From: Pyrococcus yayanosii CH1
Lineage (GTDB): Archaea; Methanobacteriota_B; Thermococci; Thermococcales; Thermococcaceae
Length of the DNA: 64,000 nt
Direction of reading: 5' to 3'
Assembly: GCF_000215995.1 (NCBI RefSeq)
Contig: NC_015680.1
Span: forward strand, 1,377,160 to 1,441,159
Shown here: positions 1-12,370 of the stretch, in pieces
Position numbering within the stretch: position 1 is the first letter of the stretch
Layout: each line of letters begins with the position of its first letter
The notes under the pieces: model-generated
Database searches by the model: none
What the model saw: the letters and a program-made list of their open reading frames with translations, nothing else
Told to the model about the DNA's origin: nothing
Translations under genes and position numbers: made by a program

Positions 1-105
1 AGAGGCTTCGCCTTCACGACGATACTCGGCGTCCTCATAGGTATTCTAATAACGAGGCCGGCCTACGGCGAGATGGCTAAAGTTCTCATAGGAGAGAGGA
101 GGTGA
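1..105 (+). CDS. C-terminal end of a membrane protein, probably SecD (partial)
   Basis: Only the last 34 codons are present; the gene enters from the left edge and stops at TGA 103-105. The visible tail has one hydrophobic segment (residues about 3-19 of the fragment) ending in ITRPAYGEM and a short basic tail. A GFAFTT start followed by a Gly/Ile-rich helix resembles the last transmembrane helix of SecD/SecF export proteins, and I recall SecD lying beside trkA and the ATP synthase genes in Pyrococcus. Both points are recall from family knowledge, so the name is tentative. It sits 4 nt before the next gene and probably shares its transcript. Confidence 0.5.
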   Translation, partial: RGFAFTTILGVLIGILITRPAYGEMAKVLIGERR

Positions 106-109
106 AGGA

Positions 110-799
110 ATGTTCGTCATAATCATGGGAGCAGGTAGGGTCGGAACGCTAGTTGCCAGAATGCTGGAGAACGGCGGGCACGACGTCACGATAATCGAGG
201 CAAACAAAGAGAGGGCGAGAGAAATTTCGGCAGTTATTGCGGGGCTCGTGATAGAGGGAGACGCCACGGACCAGAAGACGCTGGAGGAAGCTAATGTTAA
301 GCAGGCGGACGTTTTTGCCGCTCTCACAGGCAGGGACGACGCTAACATTCTCGCCTGCATCCTCGCCAAGCATATCAATCCCAAGATAACCACGATACTT
401 CGCATAAGCGACCCGAGAAACAAAAAAGTCTTCGAGGAGGTCGAGGACCTGAAGAGGTACTTCGACATAGTCATTAGCCCAGAAGAGACAGCGGCCAAAT
501 ATATATTCAGAACCATCGTGACCCCTGGCTTTGACAGGGTCCTTTTCCCGAAGGAAGGGGCCGAGATAGTTCAGTTTCAGATAACAGAAGAGTGTGCCGT
601 CGCTGGGAAGCCCATTAAGGAACTTGGACTTCCCAAGGATTCTCTTATAGTAGCCGTTTATGACGAGAAGGATTCCCTGACGATACCTTCTGGTGATACA
701 AGGATTCCAAATAGGGGAACGGTTGTCGTGTTCGCCAAGAACAGCGCCCTCCAAGAAGTGAAGAGGGTGTTCGAGGCAAAGAAAGGAGAGGAGGAATGA
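110..799 (+). CDS. TrkA-type K+ channel/transporter regulatory protein (RCK domains)
   Basis: A 229-residue cytoplasmic protein with an N-terminal Rossmann RCK_N domain (GAGRVG at residues 7-12, acidic E30 at the end of the second strand for nucleotide ribose) and a C-terminal RCK_C domain from about residue 140. TrkA proteins bind NAD(H) or ATP and gate Trk/Ktr potassium channels. No TrkH-like membrane partner is visible next to it, so which channel it serves is open. The start is ATG 110, with GGAGGTGAAGG just upstream, itself overlapping the end of the preceding gene. Family assignment is firm; the partner is unknown. Confidence 0.88.
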   Translation: MFVIIMGAGRVGTLVARMLENGGHDVTIIEANKERAREISAVIAGLVIEGDATDQKTLEEANVKQADVFAALTGRDDANILACILAKHINPKITTILRISDPRNKKVFEEVEDLKRYFDIVISPEETAAKYIFRTIVTPGFDRVLFPKEGAEIVQFQITEECAVAGKPIKELGLPKDSLIVAVYDEKDSLTIPSGDTRIPNRGTVVVFAKNSALQEVKRVFEAKKGEEE

Positions 800-803
800 G
801 CAA

Positions 804-815
804 AAGGTTATAAAC
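804..815 (+). promoter_or_regulatory. Promoter (TATA box) of the A-type ATP synthase operon
   Basis: An AAGGTTATAAAC element lies in the 68-nt gap between trkA and atpH. It is about 55 nt before the first start codon, predicting a leader of roughly 30 nt with an AAGGGG ribosome site. It is the only good TATA element before the nine-gene run. Confidence 0.65.
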
Positions 816-867
816 CCTCGTTGTTAGACCCCGACGTCCCATTTCATCCTCATAAAAGGGGATGGTC

Positions 868-1182
868 ATGATGGAAGATGTCATCAAGGCCATAGTCGAG
901 GCGGAGAAGGAAGCTGAGAGGAGGATTGAGGAAGCTAAGGAGAGAGCAAAGGCCATCGTCAGGGAGGCGAGAGGGGAAGCTAAGAAGATAGAGGAGGAGA
1001 TACTCAAGGAGGCCGAGAAGAAGGCTTCCGAAATCATCGAGGCCAAGAGGAGAGAAGGGGAGGAGGAAGCACGGAAGATTAAGGAGGAAGGGGAGAGAGA
1101 GTTGGAGGAGCTCAAGATAAGGGCCACTGAGAACCTTGAGAAGGCCGTCGAAGAGGGCGTAAAGCTCATCAGAGGGGTCTGA
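868..1182 (+). CDS. atpH: A-type ATP synthase subunit H (peripheral stalk)
   Basis: First gene of the ATP synthase operon, about 104 residues. It is almost entirely charged heptad sequence (Glu, Lys, Arg, Ala) and would form one long coiled coil; with subunit E it builds the peripheral stalks that hold A3B3 against the membrane motor. ATGs at 862, 868 and 871 are in frame; GGGG at 858-861 suits 868 or 871. The stop is 1 nt before atpI. Length and position match AhaH of other archaea; the sequence alone (low complexity) would not identify it, so context carries the call. Confidence 0.88.
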   Translation: MMEDVIKAIVEAEKEAERRIEEAKERAKAIVREARGEAKKIEEEILKEAEKKASEIIEAKRREGEEEARKIKEEGERELEELKIRATENLEKAVEEGVKLIRGV

Positions 1183-1183
1183 A

Positions 1184-3656
<2,473 letters not shown>

Positions 3657-3687
3657 CCCACCAATCTTTTCTTTAGGAGGAAGGACG

Positions 3688-4299
3688 ATGAACGGGGCCA
3701 AGCTGATAATCAACGAGATAAACAGGGAGGCCGAGCAGAAAATTAAGTATGTGCTCGAAGAAGCAGAGAAAGAGGCCGCGAAGATCAGAGAAGAGGCCAG
3801 GAAGAGGGCCGAAGACAGGGCCGAGTGGATACTGAGGAAGGCCCAGACACAGGGGGAGATGGAGAAGCAGAGGGTAATAGCCAACGCGAAGCTTGAAGTC
3901 AGGAGGAAAAGGCTCGCCCTCCAGGAGGAGCTCATAGAGGAGGCTCTGAATGCTATAAGAGACAGGCTGGCTAACCTCCCCAAAGCCGAGTACCTTGAGA
4001 CGATAAAGGGCCTCCTGAAGGCCTCTATAGAGGAGCTTGGAGAGGAGAAGGTGCGGGTCAGCTCGAACGAGGAGACCCTCAAACTCATAGCCGAAAACAT
4101 AGATGAGATTAAGGCCTTCCTCAGGGAAAGCCTTGGCAGGGAGGTAAGCTTGGAACTAGGAGAGAAGATAGAGACCATAGGAGGCGTCGTCGTCGAGAAC
4201 CAGGATGGAAGCGTCAGGGTTGACAACACGTTCGAGGCCAGGATGGAGAGGATGATAGGGGAGCTCAGGGCCACCATAGCCAGGATACTCTTCGGGTGA
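3688..4299 (+). CDS. atpE: A-type ATP synthase subunit E (peripheral stalk)
   Basis: A 203-residue protein with an N-terminal charged coiled coil (residues about 5-90) and a C-terminal globular domain ending in EARMERMIGELRATIARILFG. It pairs with subunit H to form the peripheral stalk and caps the A3B3 head through its C-terminal domain. The start ATG 3688 follows AGGAGGAAGG by about 5 nt. A 31-nt gap after atpK contains a short T-rich stretch (TTTTCTTT) that might lower readthrough, which would fit the need for excess K subunits over the rest; that is inference. Confidence 0.93.
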   Translation: MNGAKLIINEINREAEQKIKYVLEEAEKEAAKIREEARKRAEDRAEWILRKAQTQGEMEKQRVIANAKLEVRRKRLALQEELIEEALNAIRDRLANLPKAEYLETIKGLLKASIEELGEEKVRVSSNEETLKLIAENIDEIKAFLRESLGREVSLELGEKIETIGGVVVENQDGSVRVDNTFEARMERMIGELRATIARILFG

Positions 4300-4304
4300 T
4301 ACGG

Positions 4305-5417
4305 ATGGACGCCTCGACGATAACTACGCTCCTTAACACCACCATCGCGGTTGTCTTCACCTGGGTGGCCTACAAGACGGGCCAGATGATCTGGAAGTAC
4401 ACCCCCTACTCCTACCCCAATGCAAGGATAAGGGCTATGGAGGCCCGACTCCTCAGCGACCAAAGGATAAGCGAGCTCGCCGAGAGCAGGACGCTCTCGA
4501 ACTTCGTCGTTAACCTTGAGGACACGGACTACAGAGAGAGGCTCAGCGGTCTGGAGGAGAAAGGTGCAGAGGATATTGAAAGGGCCCTTGAGCTTAACCT
4601 CGCCGACCTCCAAGCCCTATTCATAAAGATAATGCCTAAGAGGGTCAAGGGATTCTTCGAATTGCTCTTCCAGGAGTGGGACATCAGGAACGTGGCCAAC
4701 GTTGTGAAGGCTAAAATGGTAGGGGAGCCCGCCATCGACTACGTGGTGCCCGCTGGTCTTCTCTTGGACAAGGTCAGAGCTATGGCAGAGGCCAAGACCA
4801 TGGAGGAGATGCTCGTAATACTGGAGGGAACCGACTATGAGGAGCCTCTTCGCAGGCTCCTCCTAAAAGAGATAGACCTCCAGGAGTTCGAGACGGAGCT
4901 CTACCGCATCTACTACGGTCGTCTCCTTAAATACGCCCTCTCAAGGAAGGGTGAGGAGAAGTTAATTTTAGAGGAGTTCGTGCGTCTGACGATAGATGCT
5001 AAGAACATCTCAACAATACTAAGGGCGAAAACCGCCAGTCTGTCGGCTGAATATATAAGGAGAAACCTAATTCCAGGGGGATACCTGGGGGAAAAGACGC
5101 TTGAAGCCCTAGCGAATACTGAGGACGCCGCCATGGCCCTCGGAGAGCTGGAGGAAACGAGGTACTCAGAAGTCGTTAAGGAAACCAGGGAGGCCATCGA
5201 GAAGGGAGACATAGGCGCCGTCGAGAAGGCACTATTAAGGTTCATCAAGAGGAGGATGAGGGAGCTAAGCCAATTCTACCCCCTCAGCGTGGCCGTTGCC
5301 CTTGCATATCTGCTGGAGAGAGAAGCGGAGGTCAGGAAGCTCAAAGCCATCGCAAAGCTCATAGAGGACGGCGTACCTCCGGAGAAGATTAGGGAGCTCG
5401 TAGGTGAGGTGGCATGA
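4305..5417 (+). CDS. atpC: A-type ATP synthase subunit C (rotor-ring socket, d-type)
   Basis: About 370 residues, all helical, homologous to bacterial V-type subunit C/d, the funnel that couples the central stalk (D/F) to the K ring. Two related halves with [16 protein letters not shown] and similar helices are visible. I chose ATG 4305 because GGGTGAT (4294-4300) is well spaced; a GTG at 4296 overlapping the atpE stop would add three residues. It ends 4 nt inside atpF, so coupling of translation is likely. Confidence 0.93.
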   Translation: MDASTITTLLNTTIAVVFTWVAYKTGQMIWKYTPYSYPNARIRAMEARLLSDQRISELAESRTLSNFVVNLEDTDYRERLSGLEEKGAEDIERALELNLADLQALFIKIMPKRVKGFFELLFQEWDIRNVANVVKAKMVGEPAIDYVVPAGLLLDKVRAMAEAKTMEEMLVILEGTDYEEPLRRLLLKEIDLQEFETELYRIYYGRLLKYALSRKGEEKLILEEFVRLTIDAKNISTILRAKTASLSAEYIRRNLIPGGYLGEKTLEALANTEDAAMALGELEETRYSEVVKETREAIEKGDIGAVEKALLRFIKRRMRELSQFYPLSVAVALAYLLEREAEVRKLKAIAKLIEDGVPPEKIRELVGEVA

Positions 5418-5722
5418 AGATCGTGGTTATCGGTGACCAAGATACTGCCCTAGGCTTCAGGCTAGCGGGTGCTCACGAGGTTTACGCCTTTGATGAGGCC
5501 CCCCTCTCGATAGAGAGGGCGAGGAACAAGCTCAAGGAGCTTATAGAGAGGGAGGACGTTGGCATTATCCTGATAACGGAGAGGCTGGCCGAAAAGGTTG
5601 GCGTTCCCGACGTCAAATTCCCGATAATCCTTCAGATTCCTGATAAGTTTGGCCCCGTAAGGGGCGAGGAAGTCCTTAAGGAAATCGTTAGGAGGGCAAT
5701 TGGGGTTGAGATAAGGAGGTGA
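5414..5722 (+). CDS. atpF: A-type ATP synthase subunit F (central stalk)
   Basis: A 102-residue small Rossmann-like protein beginning [15 protein letters not shown], the hallmark of NtpG/AhaF subunits. It binds subunit D in the rotating central shaft. It overlaps atpC by 4 nt (ATGA) and its last codons contain the AAGGAGGTGA ribosome site of atpA. Length is normal for the family. Confidence 0.94.
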   Translation: MKIVVIGDQDTALGFRLAGAHEVYAFDEAPLSIERARNKLKELIEREDVGIILITERLAEKVGVPDVKFPIILQIPDKFGPVRGEEVLKEIVRRAIGVEIRR

Positions 5723-5727
5723 ATCCC

Positions 5728-7491
5728 GTGCCAGCCAAGGGTAGGATAATTAGAGTTACTGGCCCCCTCGTGGTTGCCGATGATATGAAGGGGGCTAAGA
5801 TGTACGAGGTCGTTAAGGTCGGTGAGCTGGGCCTTATAGGGGAAATCATCAGGCTCGAGGGGGACAAGGCCGTCATACAGGTATACGAGGAAACGGCTGG
5901 TATCAGACCAGGGGAGCCCGTCGAAGGCACTGGAACCTCGCTTAGCGTTGAGCTCGGCCCCGGCCTGCTAACCTCGATATACGACGGAATACAAAGACCT
6001 CTTGAGGCCCTCAGGGAGCTCAGCGGCGACTTCATAGGAAGGGGCCTCACGGCCCCCGCCCTTCCAAGGGATAAAAAGTGGCACTTTACGCCTAAGGTCA
6101 AGGTCGGCGATAAAGTTGTCGGTGGCGACATCATCGGTGAGGTTCCCGAGACGAGCCTCATAGTTCACAAGATAATGGTTCCCCCAGGAATCGAGGGCGA
6201 GATAATCGAGATAGCCGAGGAGGGTGAGTACACGGTCGAGGAGGTCATAGCGAAGGTCAAGACGCCGAGCGGCGAGATCAAGGAGCTCAAGATGTACCAG
6301 AGGTGGCCCGTCCGTGTGAAGAGGCCCTACAAAGAGAAGCTACCGCCCGAAGTGCCCCTAATAACGGGCCAGAGGGTCATTGACACTTTCTTCCCCCAGG
6401 CCAAGGGCGGAACAGCGGCAATTCCCGGTCCCTTCGGTTCAGGAAAGACCGTCACACAGCACCAGTTAGCTAAGTGGAGCGACGCTCAGGTTGTGGTTTA
6501 CATAGGCTGCGGTGAGCGCGGAAACGAGATGACAGATGTTCTCGAGGAATTCCCGAAACTCAAGGACCCGAAGACAGGGAAGCCGCTCATGGAGAGAACG
6601 GTTCTCATAGCGAACACATCCAACATGCCGGTAGCGGCAAGGGAGGCTTCGATTTACACGGGAATAACCATAGCGGAATACTTCAGGGACATGGGCTACG
6701 ATGTCGCTCTCATGGCAGATTCAACGAGCAGGTGGGCGGAGGCTCTGAGGGAGATCTCCGGCCGTCTCGAAGAGATGCCCGGTGAGGAAGGTTATCCAGC
6801 TTATCTGGCCAGCAAGATAGCCGAGTTCTATGAAAGGGCGGGCAGAGTTGTAACGCTCGGAAGTGACTACCGTGTCGGAAGCGTCTCCGTTATAGGTGCC
6901 GTCTCTCCACCCGGTGGTGATTTCAGCGAGCCCGTCGTCCAGAACACGCTGAGAGTTGTGAAGGTCTTCTGGGCCCTCGATGCCGATTTAGCGAGAAGGA
7001 GGCACTTCCCCGCAATCAACTGGCTCACGAGCTACTCCCTGTACGTTGACTCGATAAAAGACTGGTGGCACCAGAACGTCGATCCCGAGTGGAAATCGAT
7101 GAGGGATTGGGCCATGGCCCTTCTCCAGAAGGAGGCAGAGCTTCAGGAGATAGTCAGGATAGTTGGGCCAGATGCACTTCCGGAGAGGGAGAGGGCGATA
7201 CTCCTTGTCGCCAGGATGCTCCGTGAGGACTACCTCCAGCAGGATGCATTCGATGAAGTTGATACTTACTGCCCACCCAAGAAGCAGGTTACCATGATGA
7301 GGGTTCTCCTCAACTTCTACGAGAAGACCATGCAGGCCATAGACAGGGGCATTCCTATCGAGGAAATCGCAAAGCTTCCCGTGAGAGAAGAGATAGGCAG
7401 AATGAAGTTCGAGCCCAACGTGGAGAAGATAGCCGCCCTCATTGATAAGACAAACGAGCAGTTTGAAGAGCTCTTCAGCAGGTATGGGTGA
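5728..7491 (+). CDS. atpA: A-type ATP synthase catalytic subunit A
   Basis: The catalytic nucleotide-binding subunit, 587 residues. The Walker A loop GPFGSGKT is at residues 234-241, followed by the A-subunit-specific GCGERGNEM and the [12 protein letters not shown] catalytic region. The N-terminal barrel and the non-homologous bulge (about 115-190) are intact. The start is GTG 5728, five bases after AAGGAGGTGA; a GTG at 5719 lies inside that site and is unlikely. The P-loop is uninterrupted, whereas some Pyrococcus species carry an intein there. ATP made or hydrolysed here drives or is driven by ion flow through I/K. Confidence 0.97.
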   Translation: MPAKGRIIRVTGPLVVADDMKGAKMYEVVKVGELGLIGEIIRLEGDKAVIQVYEETAGIRPGEPVEGTGTSLSVELGPGLLTSIYDGIQRPLEALRELSGDFIGRGLTAPALPRDKKWHFTPKVKVGDKVVGGDIIGEVPETSLIVHKIMVPPGIEGEIIEIAEEGEYTVEEVIAKVKTPSGEIKELKMYQRWPVRVKRPYKEKLPPEVPLITGQRVIDTFFPQAKGGTAAIPGPFGSGKTVTQHQLAKWSDAQVVVYIGCGERGNEMTDVLEEFPKLKDPKTGKPLMERTVLIANTSNMPVAAREASIYTGITIAEYFRDMGYDVALMADSTSRWAEALREISGRLEEMPGEEGYPAYLASKIAEFYERAGRVVTLGSDYRVGSVSVIGAVSPPGGDFSEPVVQNTLRVVKVFWALDADLARRRHFPAINWLTSYSLYVDSIKDWWHQNVDPEWKSMRDWAMALLQKEAELQEIVRIVGPDALPERERAILLVARMLREDYLQQDAFDEVDTYCPPKKQVTMMRVLLNFYEKTMQAIDRGIPIEEIAKLPVREEIGRMKFEPNVEKIAALIDKTNEQFEELFSRYG

Positions 7492-7496
7492 TGGCG

Positions 7497-8891
7497 ATGG
7501 CTGGTAAGGAGTACTCCACGATAAGCAAGATCTACGGACCTCTGATGATAGTTGAGGGAGTTAAGGGAGTGGCTTATGGAGAGGTCGTTGAGGTCGAGAC
7601 CGAGACCGGGGAGAAAAGGAAGGGGCAGGTGCTCGATGCAAGGGAGAACCTCGCGATAGTCCAGGTCTTTGAAGGAACAAGAGACCTAGACATAAAGACA
7701 ACCCGTGTCCGCTTTACAGGTGAGACTCTCAAAGTCCCCGTGAGCATGGACATGCTTGGAAGGATATTCAACGGCATCGGCAAGCCCATAGACGGCGGCC
7801 CCGAGATAATTCCTGAGGACAGGCGCGATGTCCACGGTGCCCCCCTCAACCCGGTCGCGAGGGCCTACCCAAGGGATTTCATCCAGACTGGCATTTCTGC
7901 CATAGACGGAATGAACACCTTGGTTAGGGGCCAGAAGCTGCCCATCTTCAGCGGTTCAGGTTTACCGCACAACAAGCTGGCAGCGCAAATAGCCAGGCAG
8001 GCGAAGGTCCTCGGTGAGGAGGAGAGCTTTGCCGTCGTCTTCGCGGCCATGGGAATAACCTATGAGGAGGCCAACTTCTTCAAGAAGAGCTTCGAGGAGA
8101 CAGGAGCAATAGAGAGGGCCGTGCTCTTCCTCAACCTCGCCGACGATCCGGCAATCGAGCGCATCATTACTCCCCGCATAGCCTTGACGGTAGCTGAATA
8201 CTTGGCATTCGACTACGATATGCACGTGCTCGTGATCCTTACCGACATGACCAACTACTGTGAAGCTTTAAGAGAGATTTCCGCGGCGAGGGAAGAGGTT
8301 CCTGGAAGGAGAGGCTATCCGGGCTACATGTACACTGACCTCGCCACCATATACGAGCGCGCCGGAAGGGTCAGGGGCAAGAAGGGAAGCATAACCCAGA
8401 TGCCTATCCTCACGATGCCCGATGACGACATAACTCACCCAATCCCCGATCTGACTGGATACATCACCGAGGGCCAGATAGTCCTCAGCAGGGAGCTCCA
8501 CAGGAAGGGAATCTATCCACCCATCGATGTCCTTCCGAGCCTCAGCCGTCTGATGAAGGACGGTATCGGCAAGGGTAGGACGAGAGACGACCATCCGCAG
8601 CTCGCCCAGCAGCTCTATGCAGCTTACGCTGAGGGACGCTCGCTGAGGGACCTCGTGGCAGTTGTGGGTGAGGAAGCTTTGAGCGAGACAGACAAGAAGT
8701 ACTTAGAGTTCGCCGACAGATTTGAGCGCGAATTCATCGCTCAGAGCTATGACGAGGATAGGAGCATAGAGGAGACCCTCGACCTCGGCTGGGAGCTCCT
8801 CGCGATACTCCCGGAGAGCGAACTCAAGAGGGTCAAGAGGGAGCAGATACTCAAGTATCACCCCAAGTACCGCAAGCGCTCCTCTCAATGA
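7497..8891 (+). CDS. atpB: A-type ATP synthase regulatory subunit B
   Basis: The 464-residue non-catalytic partner of AtpA in the A3B3 head. The P-loop region reads [14 protein letters not shown] instead of a GKT loop, as expected for B subunits, which bind nucleotide weakly. The [20 protein letters not shown] block is the conserved arginine-finger region. GTG 7488, ATG 7491 and ATG 7497 are in frame; GGGTGA at 7486-7491 favours ATG 7497 (MAGKEYSTI). The gene follows atpA by a few bases and is followed by a run of seven T. Confidence 0.96.
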   Translation: MAGKEYSTISKIYGPLMIVEGVKGVAYGEVVEVETETGEKRKGQVLDARENLAIVQVFEGTRDLDIKTTRVRFTGETLKVPVSMDMLGRIFNGIGKPIDGGPEIIPEDRRDVHGAPLNPVARAYPRDFIQTGISAIDGMNTLVRGQKLPIFSGSGLPHNKLAAQIARQAKVLGEEESFAVVFAAMGITYEEANFFKKSFEETGAIERAVLFLNLADDPAIERIITPRIALTVAEYLAFDYDMHVLVILTDMTNYCEALREISAAREEVPGRRGYPGYMYTDLATIYERAGRVRGKKGSITQMPILTMPDDDITHPIPDLTGYITEGQIVLSRELHRKGIYPPIDVLPSLSRLMKDGIGKGRTRDDHPQLAQQLYAAYAEGRSLRDLVAVVGEEALSETDKKYLEFADRFEREFIAQSYDEDRSIEETLDLGWELLAILPESELKRVKREQILKYHPKYRKRSSQ

Positions 8892-8901
8892 TTTTTTTCT
8901 T
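8889..8901 (+). terminator. Possible weak terminator/attenuator between atpB and atpD
   Basis: The atpB stop is followed at once by TTTTTTTCTT. Archaeal RNA polymerase terminates on such U-runs without a hairpin. Since atpD follows 21 nt later with no visible promoter, partial termination would lower AtpD relative to AtpA/B, matching the 1:3:3 stoichiometry. Inference only. Confidence 0.3.
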
Positions 8902-8912
8902 AGGTGAGCGGC

Positions 8913-9554
8913 ATGCCGGAGATGCTAAAGGTCAAGCCGACCCGCATGGAGCTTCTCAAGCTCAAGAGACGCGTTAAGTTAGCTGAGAGGGGCCACAAGC
9001 TCCTCAAGGAGAAGCAGGATGCCCTCATAATGGAGTTCTTCACAGTCTACGACGAGGCCCTGGCCCTGAGGAGAGAGCTAAACCAGAAGATGGCTGCAGC
9101 CTTCGAGGTTCTCAGAAAGGCCCAATTAGAAGTGGGCACGCTCAGGCTCCGAGAGATAGCCTTGGGGGTCAAGAAGAACGAGGAGATAGAGGTAAAGACG
9201 AGGAACGTCATGGGTGTTAGAGTTCCCCTGATAGAGGTCCCCAAGCTCCGGAGAAAGCCGAGCGAGAGGGGTTATCCCCTCGTGGCAAGCACCGCGAGCG
9301 TGGACGCAGCCGCCGAAAAGTTCGAAGAGGTCTTAGAGCTGGCTATAAAACTGGCCGAGGTTGAGGAGGCCCTCAAGAGACTCGGGAAGGAGATAGAAAA
9401 GACGAAGCGCAGGGTCAACGCCCTTGAGTACATAATCATCCCAAGGATGAAGAACACCATAAAATTCATCGAGCAGCACCTCGATGAGATGGAGAGGGAG
9501 AACTTCTTCAGGCTGAAGAGAGTTAAGGCCCTCATAGAGGCGAGATCCGAATGA
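8913..9554 (+). CDS. atpD: A-type ATP synthase subunit D (central shaft)
   Basis: A 213-residue protein forming the rotating coiled-coil shaft inside A3B3. N- and C-terminal long helices ([13 protein letters not shown] at the start, [22 protein letters not shown] near the end) are the family signature. The start is ATG 8913 with TAGGTGAG 4 nt upstream; a GTG at 8904 inside that site is rejected. It is the last gene of the operon, separated from the next gene by a new promoter. Confidence 0.95.
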   Translation: MPEMLKVKPTRMELLKLKRRVKLAERGHKLLKEKQDALIMEFFTVYDEALALRRELNQKMAAAFEVLRKAQLEVGTLRLREIALGVKKNEEIEVKTRNVMGVRVPLIEVPKLRRKPSERGYPLVASTASVDAAAEKFEEVLELAIKLAEVEEALKRLGKEIEKTKRRVNALEYIIIPRMKNTIKFIEQHLDEMERENFFRLKRVKALIEARSE

Positions 9555-9581
9555 TTGTGTAGGTTTTTATGTAGGCACATT

Positions 9582-9592
9582 GCTTAAATATC
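9582..9592 (+). promoter_or_regulatory. Promoter of the flavodiiron-like/receptor/AlaX operon
   Basis: GCTTAAATATC lies about 27 nt before GTG 9614, matching the spacing of leaderless archaeal promoters elsewhere in this window. Confidence 0.6.
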
Positions 9593-9613
9593 CCCGTTTC
9601 CTAAATTTTTTTG

Positions 9614-10387
9614 GTGGTGAGATTGGGTGAGTACTTTATAGGGCCCGATCTCGATCCGAGAAAGGACCATGTTCTGTATAAGGACGATGAGCACATGGTT
9701 GTTTACCTTGGGACCCAAGAAGGAGGCGAAGACGTCGACGTCAACACCTACTTAATTGTGAGTAATGGGAAGGGCATTATCATAGATCCGGGAGGATACA
9801 AAATCTTCTCCAAGGTTCTCGCCAATGCCTCCAAGTACGTTGATCCTCAAGATATCGAGTACGTTTATATGTGCCACCAGGATCCTGACGTCGCCGGAAG
9901 CATCCCTCTCTGGAGGGAAGTCAGCAACGCCAAGATAATAATCCACTGGCTCTGGACGCGCTTTCTCCCGCACTTTGGTTTTGAGAACATAAGGGGAATA
10001 GTCCATGAGTTATCCGACGACGGGGAGAGCATGAAGTTCGGTGCAACGACGCTCGAGTTCATACCCGCCCACTTCCTCCACAGCCCCGGTCATTTCACAA
10101 TATATGACCGCAGGAGTAAGTTCTTGTTCTCGGGGGACATAGGAATAGCGTTTCCAGAGGAGTCTTATCTCGTCGTCGAAAACATGGAGAGACACATACA
10201 GGCCATGCGGCCTATTCATGAGAGGCTTATGGCAAGTAACAAGGCCATAAAGGCTTGGCTCAGCAAGGTCAGGCACCTTGACATAGAGGCGATACTACCC
10301 CAGCACGGAGCCATAATTCCCAGGAAGTACATACCCAGGTTCTTCGACTTCCTTGAAAATCTGAAGGTTGGAGTAGATCTGCTCTGA
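9614..10387 (+). CDS. Flavodiiron-like metallo-beta-lactamase-fold protein without flavodoxin domain (ODP-like)
   Basis: About 257 residues, the diiron half of a flavodiiron protein with no flavodoxin domain. The usual ligand motif HxExDH reads H88-Q-D90-P-D92-V93, so one Glu is replaced by Asp and one His ligand is lost. The remaining ligands align as H156 (HFLHSPGH), D175 (FSGDIG) and H231 (PQHG), with near-normal spacing. Known relatives either reduce O2/NO (FprA) or, when flavodoxin-less as in Treponema ODP, bind O2 as a sensor for a chemoreceptor. The next gene is a soluble receptor, which favours the sensor role (inference). The start is uncertain: GTG 9614 suits the TATA spacing, but TTG 9611, GTG 9617 and TTG 9623 are in frame. 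Confidence 0.82.
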   Translation: MVRLGEYFIGPDLDPRKDHVLYKDDEHMVVYLGTQEGGEDVDVNTYLIVSNGKGIIIDPGGYKIFSKVLANASKYVDPQDIEYVYMCHQDPDVAGSIPLWREVSNAKIIIHWLWTRFLPHFGFENIRGIVHELSDDGESMKFGATTLEFIPAHFLHSPGHFTIYDRRSKFLFSGDIGIAFPEESYLVVENMERHIQAMRPIHERLMASNKAIKAWLSKVRHLDIEAILPQHGAIIPRKYIPRFFDFLENLKVGVDLL

Positions 10388-10397
10388 GGTGAAAGGG

Positions 10398-11159
10398 ATG
10401 GATGTGAGAAGCATCGAAAAGGCATCGAACGCACTGGCCCAGTCCCTAAGAATAAAGACCTCCAGTAGGGAGGCCAGCAAAATAATCGACGAACTCGCGG
10501 AGGAAATCAGTGGCAAGTTCAGTGAAAACAACGCAGTGATAATCGAGAATATCGCTAAGTTATCCCAAGTCATGAAAGAGCTCGAGCGTTTTCAGAGAGA
10601 GTTCCTTCCCTTCTTTCAGAGGTTCGAGCTCTTCGCCCGCGAGTTCAATACTCTCGTAGAGAACCTCGAATACATATCAAGAATAAGCGATTCAATAGCA
10701 GGTGTGGCTAAGCAGACAAACCTCGTTGCCCTCAACGCCTCAATAGAAGCTGCAAGAGCTGGAGAGTCTGGCAGAGGCTTCGCCGTCGTTGCCGACGAGA
10801 TTAGGAGAATGGCCGTCCAGACGATGAACCTAGCCAAGGAGATAAAGGAGTTCAATGCAAAAGTCATGGGGCAGTTAGAAACCCTTAGGGATGCCCTGGA
10901 TGTCATAGACAGGATTAAAGAGGGGACGGAGATGCTCAGCAGGGATATAGGGGTTATAGTTGAGATAAGTAACATTCTTAGCAGCATCTCAAAGGAGCAG
11001 GAGGAGATCGTGAACAACATTAAAAGGATGAAGGGCATAGCACTCGCCCTTCGGAAGTTCTCGGATATGCAAGACAAATATAATAGGGAGCTCGCATCTC
11101 TTCTCCGCTTCATGGTAAGCGAGTATTCTCGCAAGCAGATGAGAGGTGAAACTCTATGA
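10398..11159 (+). CDS. Soluble chemoreceptor-like (methyl-accepting) signalling protein
   Basis: A 253-residue protein with no transmembrane segment. Residues about 100-145 carry the highly conserved MCP hairpin tip ([18 protein letters not shown], then [12 protein letters not shown]), the site that binds CheA and CheW in receptors. The N-terminal ~90 residues are helical with no recognisable ligand domain, so sensing probably comes from a partner. It starts 10 nt after the flavodiiron-like gene (GAGGTGAAAGGG before ATG 10398) and overlaps alaX by 4 nt. No che genes are in this window. The signalling fold is firm; a role in taxis rather than another output is not established. Confidence 0.88.
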   Translation: MDVRSIEKASNALAQSLRIKTSSREASKIIDELAEEISGKFSENNAVIIENIAKLSQVMKELERFQREFLPFFQRFELFAREFNTLVENLEYISRISDSIAGVAKQTNLVALNASIEAARAGESGRGFAVVADEIRRMAVQTMNLAKEIKEFNAKVMGQLETLRDALDVIDRIKEGTEMLSRDIGVIVEISNILSSISKEQEEIVNNIKRMKGIALALRKFSDMQDKYNRELASLLRFMVSEYSRKQMRGETL

Positions 11160-12370
11160 CCAAGAGGCTCTACTACGAGGACCCATACCTTCGGGAGACC
11201 GAGGCAAGGGTTCTAGGCGTGAGGGAGAAGACTGGGAAGACCTGGGTTAGGCTCGACAAAACGATATTCTATCCTGAAGGAGGCGGCCAACCCGGCGATA
11301 GGGGTATTATCGAGGGTGACGGCTTCAGGTTAACCGTTGAGAATACCATCGAAGAGGGAGAAGACATTTGGCACGTCGGAAGGCTCGAGGGAAGGAAGCC
11401 GAAAGAGGGCGATATCGTGAGGATGCGACTCGACTGGGAGTGGAGATACGAGAACATGAGGCAACACACAGGCCAGCACATCTTGTCGGCGGTTCTAAAA
11501 AAGCTCTACGACCTCGACACAACGGGCTTCCAGATATTCGAGAGCCACAATAAGATAGAGGTGAACGGCCCCCTGAACTGGGAGATGATTGAGAAGGCCG
11601 AGCTCGAGGCCAGCAGACTCATTATCAAGGACATCCCAGTCACCATCGAGGAGTACAAGTACCTCCCAGACGATATCGTGGCTATCCTCAGGAAGCACGT
11701 GACGAAGGTCAAAGGCAAGATAAGGATAGTCCGTATAGGGGACGTTGACGTAACTCCTTGCGGCGGTACCCACGTGAGGAGCACGAGAGAGGTAGGGCTG
11801 ATAAAGGTGCTTCGGTTTTACAAGAAGGGGAAGAACCTCTGGCGCATCGAGTTCGTCTGCGGCGGCAGGGCTATAAGGAAGCTCAACGAGCTTCTCAGGG
11901 ACTACTGGGAAAGCCTCGAGGGTATGCCCAATAAGAATCCACCCCTGAGAGAGCGCGTCAAAGAGCTTCGGGAAACCATGAAGGGACTGGAAGATAGGAT
12001 AGACGAACTGAGGCACGAGCTGTGGAGATGGAAAGGAGAGGCCCTGCTGGGAAGAGCTCAAGAGGTTGGACACTACAACATCGTGACCCTCGTCGAAAAG
12101 TGGGACATGAAGAACGCCCAAGCCTTCGCCGTGGACTTCGTGAGCAAGAACCCGGGAACCGTGCTCCTTCTGGCCAGTGAGAAGTACGTGCTCTTCGTAA
12201 GGAACGAGGAGGTCCCCGTTTCGATGAAGGAGCTCCTTCAGAGGGTTATAGATGAGCTGGGTGGAAAGGGAGGGGGAACTGACAACCTCGCCAAAGGCAG
12301 GGTAGAGGCTGACCCAGAAGACGTTCTTGAGGTAGCCAAGGAAAAGCTAAGGGAGCTCCTCGAGGCCTAA
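11156..12370 (+). CDS. alaX: Alanyl-tRNA editing protein AlaX-L (trans-editing of Ser/Gly-tRNAAla)
   Basis: A 404-residue free-standing relative of the AlaRS editing domain. The zinc site is complete: H104 and H108 in RQHTGQH, C202 and H206 in CGGTH. Residues from about 260 form a coiled coil and a DHHA1-like C-terminal domain with the GGKGGG motif, which marks the long (L) form. It hydrolyses mischarged tRNAAla in the cytoplasm. Its start overlaps the receptor gene by 4 nt, so it is in the same operon, though no functional link is evident. Its 3' end overlaps the convergent PP-loop gene by 24 nt. Confidence 0.93.
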   Translation: MTKRLYYEDPYLRETEARVLGVREKTGKTWVRLDKTIFYPEGGGQPGDRGIIEGDGFRLTVENTIEEGEDIWHVGRLEGRKPKEGDIVRMRLDWEWRYENMRQHTGQHILSAVLKKLYDLDTTGFQIFESHNKIEVNGPLNWEMIEKAELEASRLIIKDIPVTIEEYKYLPDDIVAILRKHVTKVKGKIRIVRIGDVDVTPCGGTHVRSTREVGLIKVLRFYKKGKNLWRIEFVCGGRAIRKLNELLRDYWESLEGMPNKNPPLRERVKELRETMKGLEDRIDELRHELWRWKGEALLGRAQEVGHYNIVTLVEKWDMKNAQAFAVDFVSKNPGTVLLLASEKYVLFVRNEEVPVSMKELLQRVIDELGGKGGGTDNLAKGRVEADPEDVLEVAKEKLRELLEA

